This document shows positions 9,901 to 17,309 of a DNA stretch of 64,000 nt, one piece after another. The notes beneath the pieces are model-generated. The model worked only from the letters and a program-made list of their open reading frames with translations, was not told the DNA's origin and ran no database searches. The stretch spans positions 1 to 64,000 of the forward strand of contig CABUVO010000018.1 in NCBI GenBank assembly GCA_902495075.1, read 5' to 3'. Position numbers and translations under genes: made by a program. The stretch comes from an uncultured Porphyromonadaceae bacterium. GTDB taxonomy: Bacteria > Bacteroidota > Bacteroidia > Bacteroidales > Muribaculaceae. Positions within the stretch are counted from its first letter, which is position 1. Every line of letters starts with the position of its first letter.

Positions 9901-10133
9901 TGAAAATAGATGCCATAACACTTGGATATACACTGCCGATGCAGAAATGGACAAAAGACTATCTCCAATCGCTACGATTCTATTTCACGGCACGCGATGT
10001 GGCATGCTGGACAAATTATAGTGGATACAACCCCGAGGTAACAGCCACCGGACTTTTCCCGGGTACAGAACTTCCCAACATCGGTTATCCAATGGCAGCA
10101 CGCTTCACATTCGGGATACAGATGAATTTCTAA
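6906..10133 (+). CDS. SusC-like TonB-dependent transporter with STN signalling domain
   Basis: Outer-membrane TonB-dependent transporter of the SusC/RagA family, 1075 residues. After a signal peptide (residues 1-26, ending AMTAMAQ) an STN domain (about 28-95; VNIDIHDATLKSLLKTIEKK) contacts the FecR anti-sigma factor. A carboxypeptidase-regulatory-like beta-sandwich (about 118-195; SGKILDENGEPAIGATVAVS) follows. Next come the NELVVIGYG segment, the plug domain (LIVIDGIPGGD, DVLKDASAGAIYGTRAAGGV) and a 22-strand barrel ending in an aromatic residue (TFGIQMNF). The order STN-CTD-plug-barrel is that of sigma-regulated transducer-type transporters. It is translated with the SusD gene 20 bases downstream. 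Transported glycan unknown; the nearby GH31 suggests an alpha-linked oligosaccharide. Confidence 0.95.
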   Translation: MNRLKNVLLHILCILCISMSAMTAMAQDAKVNIDIHDATLKSLLKTIEKKTNYHFSYNSADISRVQHITLRVTNTSVSSILDRVLAKTGLTYYMMSSEIIAISTQVKEANSKAIETSDISGKILDENGEPAIGATVAVSGTNNVAVTNADGEFHLNNVKKGDKLNVTYFGYDQTQVKVKNFSPINLSLSPSASNLNELVVIGYGATERKRVTTAISTVKGEDLLQGVGGSTIATAIKSKIPGLVIDCTNNPNGVPVFQLRGVASVKGSSGPLIVIDGIPGGDLRSINQEDIESIDVLKDASAGAIYGTRAAGGVIIVTTHNGKSGRVKATFTNEFSIDHLRKRPEMLTAEEYITEFVDNGYGANYGYATNWYDEMINDNAFSHKHTLTLTGGSDKANVYASLMYGDDNGIIKKNSRTDYSGRINANFNLFKKHLELNIRMQVRRSTRENFGSNSGLYTAMQANPTIPLMDPDNPGQYNVDNYGLTGTNTSPVADIMYRDGRTTDQWITGIGTLKYHVIKGLDLIGTANIDLRESRTWLWWDPLHRSMRDTSKNGKGSQSFGRDRYNSYEAYASYKLDFFDRHHLDAVAGWSFNENHGDSFEASNSDFTVEGIGPWNIGEGGDLKEGLASMASSKDTRQRLIAFFGRVNYSYDDKYLFMASFRREGSSKFGPEHRFGNFWAVSGGWRINRESWLKDVTWLNDLKIRLGYGVTGNNGIPAGIYTPVVGYYGDFPVNGEWIHAYGTGASFNQSIKWEEKTEFNAGLDFSLFNGRLWGRFDWYRRKVNDLVYSALVPLPDYMYDHCYKNIGALSNTGWELELGGTILQTHGFKWNTALRLSGNKSKISRLGDEGSYMDSSALPAPGSPGSVMRISAQSNIGQYWLYRFAGLSDEGKWMIYDKDNNIVPANSTYLKAENRVFKGNAIPKCMLSMDHSFSYRHFDLSLQFHSWLDFDIYNANAMYNGIRTKTGTNVLRDWYYDHKEIKDGDHVLTDYFLEDGSFLKIDAITLGYTLPMQKWTKDYLQSLRFYFTARDVACWTNYSGYNPEVTATGLFPGTELPNIGYPMAARFTFGIQMNF

Positions 10134-10153
10134 CCGCAGTCAAATACAAAAAA

Positions 10154-11881
10154 ATGAAAACTATAAGATATATTTCAATATTGGCACTTGCAGGCTGCAT
10201 GATGCAGGCGTGCAACATGGATGAGGAGAATTATACGACCACCACTCCGGAAATTTTCGCCACTACACCAGAAAAAGTGGATGCCCTTGTGGCATGTGCC
10301 TTCGTAGACCGCACGGTATTCCTGATAAATGAAAGATGGTATGCCCAGGAATACTCTACCGATGAAATGATATGTCCGACAAAAACTTCAGGAGACTGGT
10401 ATGACGGAGGCAACTACGCAAGAATGCATTATCATCAGTGGACCACCAACGAGAGTATCATCCGGTCTACCTACAACGGAGTCATGCAGGGAGTATCAAG
10501 AACCAATGAAGCGTTGTCGTTCCTTGACCGCATAGACCTTGGCAAACTCGGACTCGATGATAAATATAAAGAACAGAAAGTGGCTCAGCTTCATACACTC
10601 CTCGGATGGTTCTACATGCGTGGACTTGACTATTTCGGAGGGCTTCCATTATACATAGGCAATGATCATGGCATACGAGCTCGCGCCACCGCGCTTGAGA
10701 CCTTCAGATTCATCGAGAATTTATTTAAGGAAGGCATAGAGAAACTACCCAAAAAAGAAGCAGGAGAAGCACAAGACGGCTTCCTGACAAAGGGAGCTGC
10801 CGCCACAATGCTGGCTGAATTATATTTCAATGCCGTTCCTTATATCGGAGAAGAACATTTTACGGAAGCCGAGACTTTATGCCGAGATATCATAAACGGA
10901 GTTTACGGGCCCTATGACATAGACCCGGACTGGCATGGCATTTTCGGATTTGACAACGACAAGTCACCGGAAATGATATGGACCGCACCTTCAGAATACA
11001 ATCATCCCAAATATGGTCAGTTCTCATGGTGGTGGCAGCGTTCGATGCCCAAAAACTGCCGCGTCTATTTCGACAATACATATGTCGCAGCAGGGCAAAA
11101 CGGATTCTGTCTCGCTCCGTCCAAGAACCCTATGGGCAAACTATATACAATGGTAAATCCAGAGATAAAGCTTGGGGGTCCTTACGGCAAACTTCACCGC
11201 AAAGACCTCCGCAAAGAGAACTATAGATATAAAGGGAATAAGAAATATGCAGGTATGTTTCTCGCCGGTCCGCTTGCCGGACCGAACGGAGATCCAGTAA
11301 TGGGCAACAAAGAAGACCTGGGCAAGCAGGTGAATCTTATTGACCAGATGTATCAGTATACCAAATATCCGAATCCGGATGAAAACACGCCGTCAACAAT
11401 TCTTGCTGTGGATGAAAGTTGCGGCATCCGACTTGTGAAGTTCCCGATACCCAACGATGCAGAAAAGACACTCACCTGGAATGCTGATTTCCCCGGCATA
11501 CGGCTCGCAGAAGTATATTACATGCTGGCTGAATGCCGTCTGCGCGCGGGACAGCCCAAAGAGGCAGCTGCATTGATCAACAAAGTCAGGTCAAGATATT
11601 TTGAGGTTCGCGATGGAAATCCGGCTCCCGACACCATGGATATGTACCGTATGGCAGATGAATGGATGATTGAATTTCTTGGAGAAGGTCGCAGACGCAC
11701 TGATCTCATAAGAATGGGGTATTTCGTGCATGAGCCATGGTGGGATCACGTCCCCTCTCATAACGAGGATCTCAATCGCTATCCCATACCCCATAACGCA
11801 CTTTCCGCAAACAATCTTCTCAAACAGAATCCGGGATATGATGATGAGGGCAATGGCATCCTTACTCCCGAAGAACGATAA
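10154..11881 (+). CDS. SusD/RagB family glycan-binding lipoprotein
   Basis: Surface lipoprotein of 575 residues that caps the SusC transporter. The lipobox LAGC gives Cys15 as the probable lipidation site; a second Cys at 20 is less likely. The helical TPR-rich core typical of SusD is visible, with family signatures such as LHTLLGWFYMRGLDYFGGLPL, LAEVYYMLAECRLRAGQ, the ALINKVRSRYFEVR loop, and a C-terminal EFLGEGRRRTDLIRMG that matches the usual ExxxEGxRxxDxxRxG pattern. It pairs with the STN-type SusC immediately upstream. The specificity-determining residues cannot be judged by eye. Confidence 0.94.
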   Translation: MKTIRYISILALAGCMMQACNMDEENYTTTTPEIFATTPEKVDALVACAFVDRTVFLINERWYAQEYSTDEMICPTKTSGDWYDGGNYARMHYHQWTTNESIIRSTYNGVMQGVSRTNEALSFLDRIDLGKLGLDDKYKEQKVAQLHTLLGWFYMRGLDYFGGLPLYIGNDHGIRARATALETFRFIENLFKEGIEKLPKKEAGEAQDGFLTKGAAATMLAELYFNAVPYIGEEHFTEAETLCRDIINGVYGPYDIDPDWHGIFGFDNDKSPEMIWTAPSEYNHPKYGQFSWWWQRSMPKNCRVYFDNTYVAAGQNGFCLAPSKNPMGKLYTMVNPEIKLGGPYGKLHRKDLRKENYRYKGNKKYAGMFLAGPLAGPNGDPVMGNKEDLGKQVNLIDQMYQYTKYPNPDENTPSTILAVDESCGIRLVKFPIPNDAEKTLTWNADFPGIRLAEVYYMLAECRLRAGQPKEAAALINKVRSRYFEVRDGNPAPDTMDMYRMADEWMIEFLGEGRRRTDLIRMGYFVHEPWWDHVPSHNEDLNRYPIPHNALSANNLLKQNPGYDDEGNGILTPEER

Positions 11882-11910
11882 TAACCAATCATTTCTTAAT
11901 ACCAATATTT

Positions 11911-14436
11911 ATGAAACTTAATTACATCCTGGCTGGAATCGGATTGACAGCCGCCATGACCCTTGGTCTTACGGCATCAGCCCAAAGCAAACTTGATTTG
12001 TCAGCCTTAAGAAAGACCGCCGAGCTCCGGCAAGCGGCACAACAGCCGACACGCGCAGCGATTGCAGATGAAGTTGTACCCGTAATGATACAGCTTGTGC
12101 CCGGAGCTTCGCAATCAGACCTTACGAAACAAGGCGTAGAAGTGTCTAATCATATAGGAAATATGATCATGGCATCGCTAAAAGTGTCAGATCTTGAGAG
12201 AATCGCCTCACTTCCGCAAGTCATAACCTTGGAAATCGCAAAAGAATCCAAACCTCAGATGATGCATGCCAGAGTTTCGACATACGCATCCAAAGTGCAG
12301 GGGAATATTGCCAAGGAATCGCCATGGGACGGCACTACAAGACCTTTCGACAAAGGTTATCTCGGACGCAACGTTGTTGTGGGTATTCTTGACACCGGAT
12401 TCGACCCAAACCATATCACTTTCTATAAAGCTCCCGATTACACCGAGACAAGGGTAAAACTCATAGTGCAATTTGATGCAAGCGGCAAAGAAGTGAAACG
12501 CTGGGACACACCTGAAGCAATCAAGGCATACACAACGGAAGACGAAGCAAATCCCGGAACACACGGCACACATGTGCTGGGCATTATGGCTGGCGCATTT
12601 ACCGGCAAAGGACAGTTCGTTGACTATGACCATCATGAGAAGGACTCCATCGAGGGTCGCAGCAATGGAAATCCACAAGGATGCTGCGAACGCATAAAGA
12701 CATGCGCCCCGGCAGTCTATGACAACACCGGTAAGGAAACAAATATCCCATATCTCGGCATGGCTCCTGAAAGCGACATCGTGATTTGTGTAGGTCCCTT
12801 GAACTCCAATACAGAAATCGCGGCTGCCAATGCAATATGCAATTATGCGAAGTCCGTCAACAAACCGGCGGTAATCAATTTCTCCCTCGGTCAGAATTTT
12901 GGATCATGCGACGGTACCGATGGATTCTCAAAGGCTATCGCTGAGATAGGCAAAGAAGCCATAGTCTGCATTGCGGCAGGCAATGAAGGCACCAAAAACA
13001 ATTGGATAAGCAAAACATTTACCGCTGACAAAACAAAAGTCGCCACTCTCCTTCAGGCAAAGGTTACCGACAAAGACAAGAAAGTGACATCTCTACAAGG
13101 GACTGTACTCGAAATTTGGAGCGATACCGACAAACCGTTCAAGGTAAAAATCTTTGCGTATGATAAAGATGACATGACACCTGACTCTGAACGCAGACAT
13201 GAACTTGGTGAGGTTTCTGTACCTACTCCCGAAGGTAAGTATATAGAAGGCAATATCGGAACAGCCGGTCCCTGCTTCCAAGGAGCTATCGTCGTAACCT
13301 CATCAGTAATGGCACAAAACAACCGCTATGCCGCCACGGTGAAACTTCCTGACAATTTCTGGTATGACGACACGGACATTGATCCTGTAATCGGCATTGA
13401 AATAGAGGGTACAGAAGGACAACGAATCGATCTCGCTTCAGATGTGGATGACGTAAATTTAGTAAATGAAAACAATAACGAATTCGAAATCGGCACACCC
13501 GACATGTCGATCAACAACATGGCATGTGCACATAATGTTTTTGCCGTAGGAGCTAATGTGAACCGCAATATCTACGGGACACTCCACAAAAGCGCCTATA
13601 AACTTTCCGGCACCGTAGGTTCTATTGAGCATACAGCCACATGGATAGCCATCATATCCGGATACGGAAAACTTGTGGACGGACGTTCATTGCCAACTAT
13701 AACCGCACCGGGATATTATGTTGTATCGGCAAGAAGCAGATATAATAACAACAAGAATTTCACAGACGATGAACCGAATGTAAAGGTAGACGGAGCTGAG
13801 CCTAAATCCAAATATAATAACAATTCAGCTTTTGCCGACTTCGGCGGAGAACGCTACTGGTGGTTCAATACCCAAGGAACCTCTCAAGCTACGCCTGCAT
13901 TCGCCGGAATATGCGCACTCTGGCTGGAAGCCAATCCGAACCTTAAATACCGCGATATCTACGAGGTGATCCAGAATACCGCAGCCAAACCTAAGATGAA
14001 AGGTGAAGGGCTTCCGTATGGTTCTAAGAAAGGTGGTCCTTGGGATGAGACAACAGGGGCATTTGACAAAAACAAAAAAGCAATCGGAGAAGAATATTAC
14101 GAACAGACCAAGTATCGTTATGGCTTCGGCAATGTAGATGCATTCGAGGGGTTGAAATACATCCTTTCGCATCCCGAGCTCGGACAGGGAAGCGGAGTAA
14201 ATGAGATCTCCGTTAACAAGGATCAATTCGTTATAAGCCGTCAGGGAGATATACTCGAAATTATCTCAAACGCTGGAGAATTCAATGTCAGCCTTGTCTC
14301 CATGAATGGCCAGACAGTTAAAACAGTTCACGGCAATTCCGAAGCCACAGTTGATACCGCCGGCTTGGCAAGAGGAGTATATGCAGTTGTGGTATGGAAT
14401 GACAATTTCCGCAGATCAATCAAGGTCATTCTCTGA
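11911..14436 (+). CDS. Subtilisin-like serine protease (S8) with T9SS sorting tail
   Basis: Secreted S8-family protease of 841 residues. A signal peptide ends near residue 25 (TASAQ), followed by a propeptide-like region to about residue 120. The catalytic triad is visible: Asp161 in GILDTGFDPNH, His218 in GTHGTHVLGIMAG, and Ser658 in GTSQATPAFAG, with the oxyanion Asn in IAAGNEG near residue 355. A roughly 300-residue insert, probably a beta-sandwich, lies between the His and Ser motifs. The C-terminal 75 residues (EIISNAGEFNVSLVSMNGQ, then RGVYAVVVW and SIKVIL) look like a type A T9SS sorting domain, predicting export through the type IX system. It is the last gene of the SusCD transcript, ended by a strong terminator. 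It could process surface proteins or peptide-linked glycans. Confidence 0.9.
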   Translation: MKLNYILAGIGLTAAMTLGLTASAQSKLDLSALRKTAELRQAAQQPTRAAIADEVVPVMIQLVPGASQSDLTKQGVEVSNHIGNMIMASLKVSDLERIASLPQVITLEIAKESKPQMMHARVSTYASKVQGNIAKESPWDGTTRPFDKGYLGRNVVVGILDTGFDPNHITFYKAPDYTETRVKLIVQFDASGKEVKRWDTPEAIKAYTTEDEANPGTHGTHVLGIMAGAFTGKGQFVDYDHHEKDSIEGRSNGNPQGCCERIKTCAPAVYDNTGKETNIPYLGMAPESDIVICVGPLNSNTEIAAANAICNYAKSVNKPAVINFSLGQNFGSCDGTDGFSKAIAEIGKEAIVCIAAGNEGTKNNWISKTFTADKTKVATLLQAKVTDKDKKVTSLQGTVLEIWSDTDKPFKVKIFAYDKDDMTPDSERRHELGEVSVPTPEGKYIEGNIGTAGPCFQGAIVVTSSVMAQNNRYAATVKLPDNFWYDDTDIDPVIGIEIEGTEGQRIDLASDVDDVNLVNENNNEFEIGTPDMSINNMACAHNVFAVGANVNRNIYGTLHKSAYKLSGTVGSIEHTATWIAIISGYGKLVDGRSLPTITAPGYYVVSARSRYNNNKNFTDDEPNVKVDGAEPKSKYNNNSAFADFGGERYWWFNTQGTSQATPAFAGICALWLEANPNLKYRDIYEVIQNTAAKPKMKGEGLPYGSKKGGPWDETTGAFDKNKKAIGEEYYEQTKYRYGFGNVDAFEGLKYILSHPELGQGSGVNEISVNKDQFVISRQGDILEIISNAGEFNVSLVSMNGQTVKTVHGNSEATVDTAGLARGVYAVVVWNDNFRRSIKVIL

Positions 14437-14483
14437 TCAAATCGCACTGAAAGCATCAGGTAAGTAAGTATAAATCAATTATG

Positions 14484-14528
14484 TTGGTGTGCCAGAATAC
14501 AATATTCCGGCACACCAATATGTTTTTA
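14484..14528 (+). terminator. Rho-independent terminator after the S8 protease gene
   Basis: TTGGTGTGCC and GGCACACCAA form a 10-bp perfect outer stem, with GAATA/TATTC extending it inside. The hairpin is followed by TATGTTTTT. It closes the first polysaccharide-utilisation locus. Confidence 0.88.
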
Positions 14529-14612
14529 ATAATTTCCATTGCACATAGTGCCAATTCATAACCCTTTTTTCCTTGTTCGTTGAAAGATCTGCGCTATCGA
14601 CAGAATTTTTCT

Positions 14613-14620
14613 TATATTTG
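14613..14620 (+). promoter_or_regulatory. Bacteroidetes -7 element upstream of the sensor kinase
   Basis: TATATTTG matches the TAnnTTTG consensus 22 bases before the kinase ATG. No good TTTG partner is found at the usual distance, so only the -7 box is claimed. Confidence 0.55.
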
Positions 14621-14641
14621 CATTCATAAGAGACAAGCATC

Positions 14642-15721
14642 ATGAATGCAATGAGAAACAGACGGACGGAGAATGTGGTGTATCTTTCCTTGTGGATAAC
14701 GGCTCTGGGAATTTATACTCTGGATATAATGCGGGGACGAGCGGAATTGTCGCTGCCGTTGCTTGACCTGCATCTTGTGATAAGGATGCTGAAGACAATT
14801 ATCCCTTTCTTTCTACTGTTTTTTATCAACAATTACCTTCTTATCCCTCGCCTGATTCTCAAAAACAAGATCAAGGCTTATTTCCTCGCTGCCGCAGCTC
14901 TTATATTAGCAATGTGGCTATTCCAGTATGCTGATTTCCGCCATTTTATCAACTCTATGCCGGAGGATGTCAGACCAAAGCCACATCATCCGCAACCTTT
15001 GATGCCGATGCCTCTGCTCTTGGATTTCACGTATTCGCTGCTTGTGATCGGTGCTAACTTGGCAATCGCGTTGCTTTTTCAAAGATTTGAAGACAAACTG
15101 CAACAGGAGAGTCTCACAAAAGCAAATGCTGAAAACGAACTTGCTTATCTAAAAGCGCAGATAAATCCCCATTTCTATATGAACATGCTTAACAATATTC
15201 ACGGCATGATAGAAATAGATCCAGGGAAAGCACAGGCAATGGTCATCGACATGTCTCAACTTATGCGTTACATGCTCTATGACAGCTCTCAGACACGCAT
15301 ACCCCTGGCAAATGAAATATCCTTCCTGGAGAATTACCTCCGCATAATGCGCCGCAGATACCCGGAAAACAAAGTCGATATAAAATACTCCTTCCCTGAT
15401 AACAATGAAGCTGCCGGAATAGAGGTGCCTCCACTGCTTACGTTGGTGTTCGTAGAGAACGCCTTCAAACACGGAATAAGCTACCGCACGAGGTCGTTTG
15501 TGGACGTGACAATGGCCATTGACCGCGACAGACTTGTATTCCGATGCGTAAACAGCCTTCATTCAGGCGACAGCAAGCACGAAAACACAGGCATAGGACT
15601 GCGTAACATTCGTCAACGCCTCGCTCTGATATATGGGGAGAAGGCATCTCTTACCATCAATGAGTCTGAGACAGAATATACCGTAAATTTAATCATCCCG
15701 ATAAACAGTGCCACCCAATGA
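14642..15721 (+). CDS. LytS/YehU-type sensor histidine kinase
   Basis: Membrane sensor kinase of the His_kinase (PF06580) family, 359 residues. Four hydrophobic segments lie in the first 145 residues (for example IIPFFLLFFINNYLLIPRLI and AYFLAAAALILAMWLFQY), with a short His/Pro-rich loop (PKPHHPQPLMPMP) before the last. A coiled-coil linker leads to the phosphoacceptor His177 in LKAQINPHFYMNMLNNIHGM. An ATPase domain follows, with FVENAFKHGISYR as N-box and GIGLRNIRQRL as G-box. The stop overlaps the start of the LytTR regulator by four bases (ATGA), so the two are co-translated. The signal is unknown; short loops suggest sensing within the membrane. Confidence 0.93.
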   Translation: MNAMRNRRTENVVYLSLWITALGIYTLDIMRGRAELSLPLLDLHLVIRMLKTIIPFFLLFFINNYLLIPRLILKNKIKAYFLAAAALILAMWLFQYADFRHFINSMPEDVRPKPHHPQPLMPMPLLLDFTYSLLVIGANLAIALLFQRFEDKLQQESLTKANAENELAYLKAQINPHFYMNMLNNIHGMIEIDPGKAQAMVIDMSQLMRYMLYDSSQTRIPLANEISFLENYLRIMRRRYPENKVDIKYSFPDNNEAAGIEVPPLLTLVFVENAFKHGISYRTRSFVDVTMAIDRDRLVFRCVNSLHSGDSKHENTGIGLRNIRQRLALIYGEKASLTINESETEYTVNLIIPINSATQ

Positions 15722-16449
15722 AACTGAAAACGCTCATAATAGACGATGAACCGATAGCCCTTGAAAAACTGAGAAGCTATGTAGAGAAAACGCCATTCCT
15801 TTCGGTTGCCGCTGCGTGTGAAAACGGTTTCGAGGCGATGGATTACATCTCATCAAACCCGGTGGATCTGATAATCACCGACATCAACATGCCCGATCTG
15901 AACGGAATGGATTTTGTCAAAACATTATCAAATCCTCCGATGGTAATTTTCACCACTGCATATGGAGACTATGCCGTTGACAGTTATAAAGTGTCGGCAG
16001 TAGACTATCTTCTCAAGCCATATAGTTTTGTAGATTTCCAGCAGGCGGCAAACAAGGCTCGCGATCTCTTTCTTTCGCGTCTGCCTGACACATCAGCCCA
16101 TCCCGATTCTCTCTTCATCAAAGTTGATTACAGGTATATCCGCGTGAATCTCTCAGATATCAGCTATGTTAAAGGTTATGGAGAATACCTTCAGATATTC
16201 CTTACAGACCAGTGCAATCCGCTTGTCACATTGAGTTCTTTTGCCGCCATCAAAGAAAAACTGTCGGAATCATTCCTGCAGGTTCATCGTTCGTACATAG
16301 TGAACATGGACAATGCCGACATGATTGAACGCAACCGCATAATCATCGGCAAAGACACCTTCATCCCCGTTGGCGACAGCTACCGCGCCGCTTTCCTCTC
16401 CTACCTCGCCAGCCACTCCGTAGGCACTCCAAAGAAACCCTGTCCTTAA
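15718..16449 (+). CDS. LytTR-family response regulator
   Basis: Response regulator of 243 residues. The receiver domain (residues 1-120) contains the acidic pair in IIDDEPIALEKL, the phosphoacceptor Asp in LIITDINMPDLNG and the Lys of YLLKPYSF. The C-terminal LytTR DNA-binding domain (about 135-238) shows the typical DISYVKGYGEYLQIFL and FLQVHRSYIVNMD segments. It is the partner of the upstream kinase, with which it overlaps. Its final codons (TGT CCT TAA) are part of the first of three 19-bp palindromes described below, so an operator-like site overlaps the gene end. Targets are unknown. Confidence 0.93.
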   Translation: MKLKTLIIDDEPIALEKLRSYVEKTPFLSVAAACENGFEAMDYISSNPVDLIITDINMPDLNGMDFVKTLSNPPMVIFTTAYGDYAVDSYKVSAVDYLLKPYSFVDFQQAANKARDLFLSRLPDTSAHPDSLFIKVDYRYIRVNLSDISYVKGYGEYLQIFLTDQCNPLVTLSSFAAIKEKLSESFLQVHRSYIVNMDNADMIERNRIIIGKDTFIPVGDSYRAAFLSYLASHSVGTPKKPCP

Positions 16450-16459
16450 TTTTAGGACA
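16441..16459. promoter_or_regulatory. Palindrome copy 1 (operator-like)
   Basis: TGTCCTTAATTTTAGGACA shares both hexamer arms (TGTCCT and AGGACA) and the 7-base spacing with two other copies at 16474 and 17033. Its centre differs by three bases. It overlaps the stop codon of the LytTR gene. Its start is 33 bases, about three helical turns, before that of copy 2. Confidence 0.6.
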
Positions 16460-16473
16460 GAAAACAACATTTG

Positions 16474-16492
16474 TGTCCTAAAATTTAGGACA
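16474..16492. promoter_or_regulatory. Palindrome copy 2 (operator-like)
   Basis: TGTCCTAAAATTTAGGACA is a near-perfect palindrome, extended outward by ATTTG/CAAAT to 14-bp arms around a single central base. It lies just upstream of the toxin remnant, where a toxin-antitoxin operon would carry its autoregulatory operator. The HTH protein encoded at 16676 is the obvious candidate ligand. Confidence 0.65.
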
Positions 16493-16510
16493 CAAATATA
16501 GGGGCAAATC

Positions 16511-16540
16511 GTAGCTGCAGTTGCAAGCAACAGCAGCTAC
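16511..16540 (+). terminator. Hairpin between operator and toxin remnant
   Basis: GTAGCTGCAGTTGC pairs with GCAACAGCAGCTAC (13 of 14 positions) across a two-base loop. It lacks a T-run. It may terminate the LytTR transcript or simply be a deletion scar within the damaged toxin gene. Confidence 0.4.
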
Positions 16541-16547
16541 AACCTGA

Positions 16548-16679
16548 GTCGATGGCAATAAGCTCGTAGTATTATTTAGCGGTTTTCAAAAGAAAACACA
16601 GAAAACACCTCAAAAAGAGATTATACGCGCTGTGAGAATAATGAATGAATATTTCAACGATAAAAACGACAACAAATGA
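16548..16679 (+). pseudogene. Remnant of a HigB/RelE-type (Gp49-like) toxin gene
   Basis: The frame after a TGA at 16545 encodes VDGNKLVVLFSGFQKKTQKT followed by PQKEIIRAVRIMNEYF and a short acidic end. This is the C-terminal third of phage-derived Gp49/HigB toxins, in which a basic KKTxKTP stretch precedes an amphipathic helix. The pattern parallels the C-terminus of the intact toxin at 29620-29985. The N-terminal 60-70 residues are missing: only about 50 bases separate the operator from the fragment, and there is no start codon except an internal ATG at 16641. The stop overlaps the antitoxin ATG by four bases, the usual toxin-antitoxin arrangement, so the fragment lies in its original place. 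Non-functional by inference. Confidence 0.75.
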
Positions 16680-16969
16680 AAAATATAAAGACTCTTGATC
16701 AAATCAAAACCAAATATTACGGTGAAATCGGCACACCTGAACGTGATCGGTTGGAGAACGAACTTGAAGCGTTACGCATAGGATTTAAGATAAGGAGTGC
16801 TCGCGAGCAACTTAATCTGACACAAGAACAGCTCGCAGAACGCATAGACAAGAAACGTACCTATATATCCAAAATAGAAAATGACGGGGAGAACATAACT
16901 CTTCGCACTCTCTTTGACATTGTGGAAAGAGGTTTAGGTGGAAAATTACAAATCAGTTTCGAGCTATAA
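16676..16969 (+). CDS. HigA-like XRE-family antitoxin / regulator
   Basis: Small DNA-binding protein of 97 residues. An N-terminal region (TKYYGEIGTPERDRLENELE) is shared in pattern with the antitoxin at 29300. A helix-turn-helix of the Cro/C1 type spans about residues 38-92 (IRSAREQLNLTQEQLAERID, then KKRTYISKIEN). Its partner toxin upstream is reduced to a fragment, so it survives as an orphan antitoxin or regulator. It probably binds the TGTCCT-N7-AGGACA palindromes on both sides of it. The 3' end of the gene is duplicated 7.3 kb downstream, at 24215. Confidence 0.85.
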   Translation: MKNIKTLDQIKTKYYGEIGTPERDRLENELEALRIGFKIRSAREQLNLTQEQLAERIDKKRTYISKIENDGENITLRTLFDIVERGLGGKLQISFEL

Positions 16970-16979
16970 CCATTAGCGT
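16949..16979 (+). repeat. Flanking repeat A (3' end of the antitoxin gene)
   Basis: CAAATCAGTTTCGAGCT (16949-16965) is identical to 24215-24231. The match continues imperfectly through the stop codon and beyond to AGCGT. The segment encodes the final QISFEL of the antitoxin. With repeat B it brackets the five-gene secreted-protein operon. Confidence 0.75.
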
Positions 16980-17032
16980 ATGGTACTTTATCCATATAGT
17001 TATCAAAAATTTGTGTAAAAAAATTTGAATAT

Positions 17033-17051
17033 TGTCCTAAAATTTAGGACA
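17033..17051. promoter_or_regulatory. Palindrome copy 3 (operator-like)
   Basis: TGTCCTAAAATTTAGGACA is identical over all 19 bases to copy 2 and is extended by ATAT/ATAT to 13-bp arms around one base. It lies downstream of the antitoxin gene and 130 bases before the promoter of the secreted-protein operon. It could repress that promoter region or fold as a hairpin ending the antitoxin transcript. Confidence 0.6.
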
Positions 17052-17180
17052 ATATGGATAAATTATATCTCAAAACTCAGATCGCAATGCGTCAGTCGGA
17101 GTTTCCAACTGGCGATTAAGCCATAGAGTTTAATTCGGGGAAAGCCAGACTCACAATTTTGTGATTTAAAATATTTTCCA

Positions 17181-17188
17181 TATATTTG
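17181..17188 (+). promoter_or_regulatory. -7 promoter element of the secreted-protein operon
   Basis: TATATTTG fits TAnnTTTG. A transcript starting about 7 bases later would meet an ATG at 17209 after a very short leader, and the TTG start of the first recognised gene about 100 bases further on. No strong -33 box is visible. Confidence 0.55.
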
Positions 17189-17309
17189 CGAAAAATATTT
17201 GGTTTTGTATGAGAATTGCCACAACATCATTAAATGCATATCGCAATCCCCTCGATGCAGCCATCGTGAATTTTCACACTGACAGCAAAACACCCTCCAA
17301 ATTATCGAT

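Larger units (their letters stand above)
16970..17309. other. Intergenic region between antitoxin and secreted-protein operon
   Basis: This 340-base gap contains palindrome copy 3, a -7 promoter element at 17181 and a 47-codon ATG frame starting at 17209. That frame runs through the G8 tract into the next gene and ends at 17352. The rest (17056-17170) shows no gene I recognise on either strand. Confidence 0.5.

Noticed and set aside
12208..12678. 156-codon minus-strand frame opposite the S8 protease
   Set aside because: It lies wholly within the protease gene, which has intact catalytic motifs, and its translation shows no domain.
17063..17293. 76-codon minus-strand frame between the antitoxin and the caspase operon
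   Set aside because: It reads across the operon promoter, has no recognisable motif and has no start signal; it could be a relic but nothing supports that.
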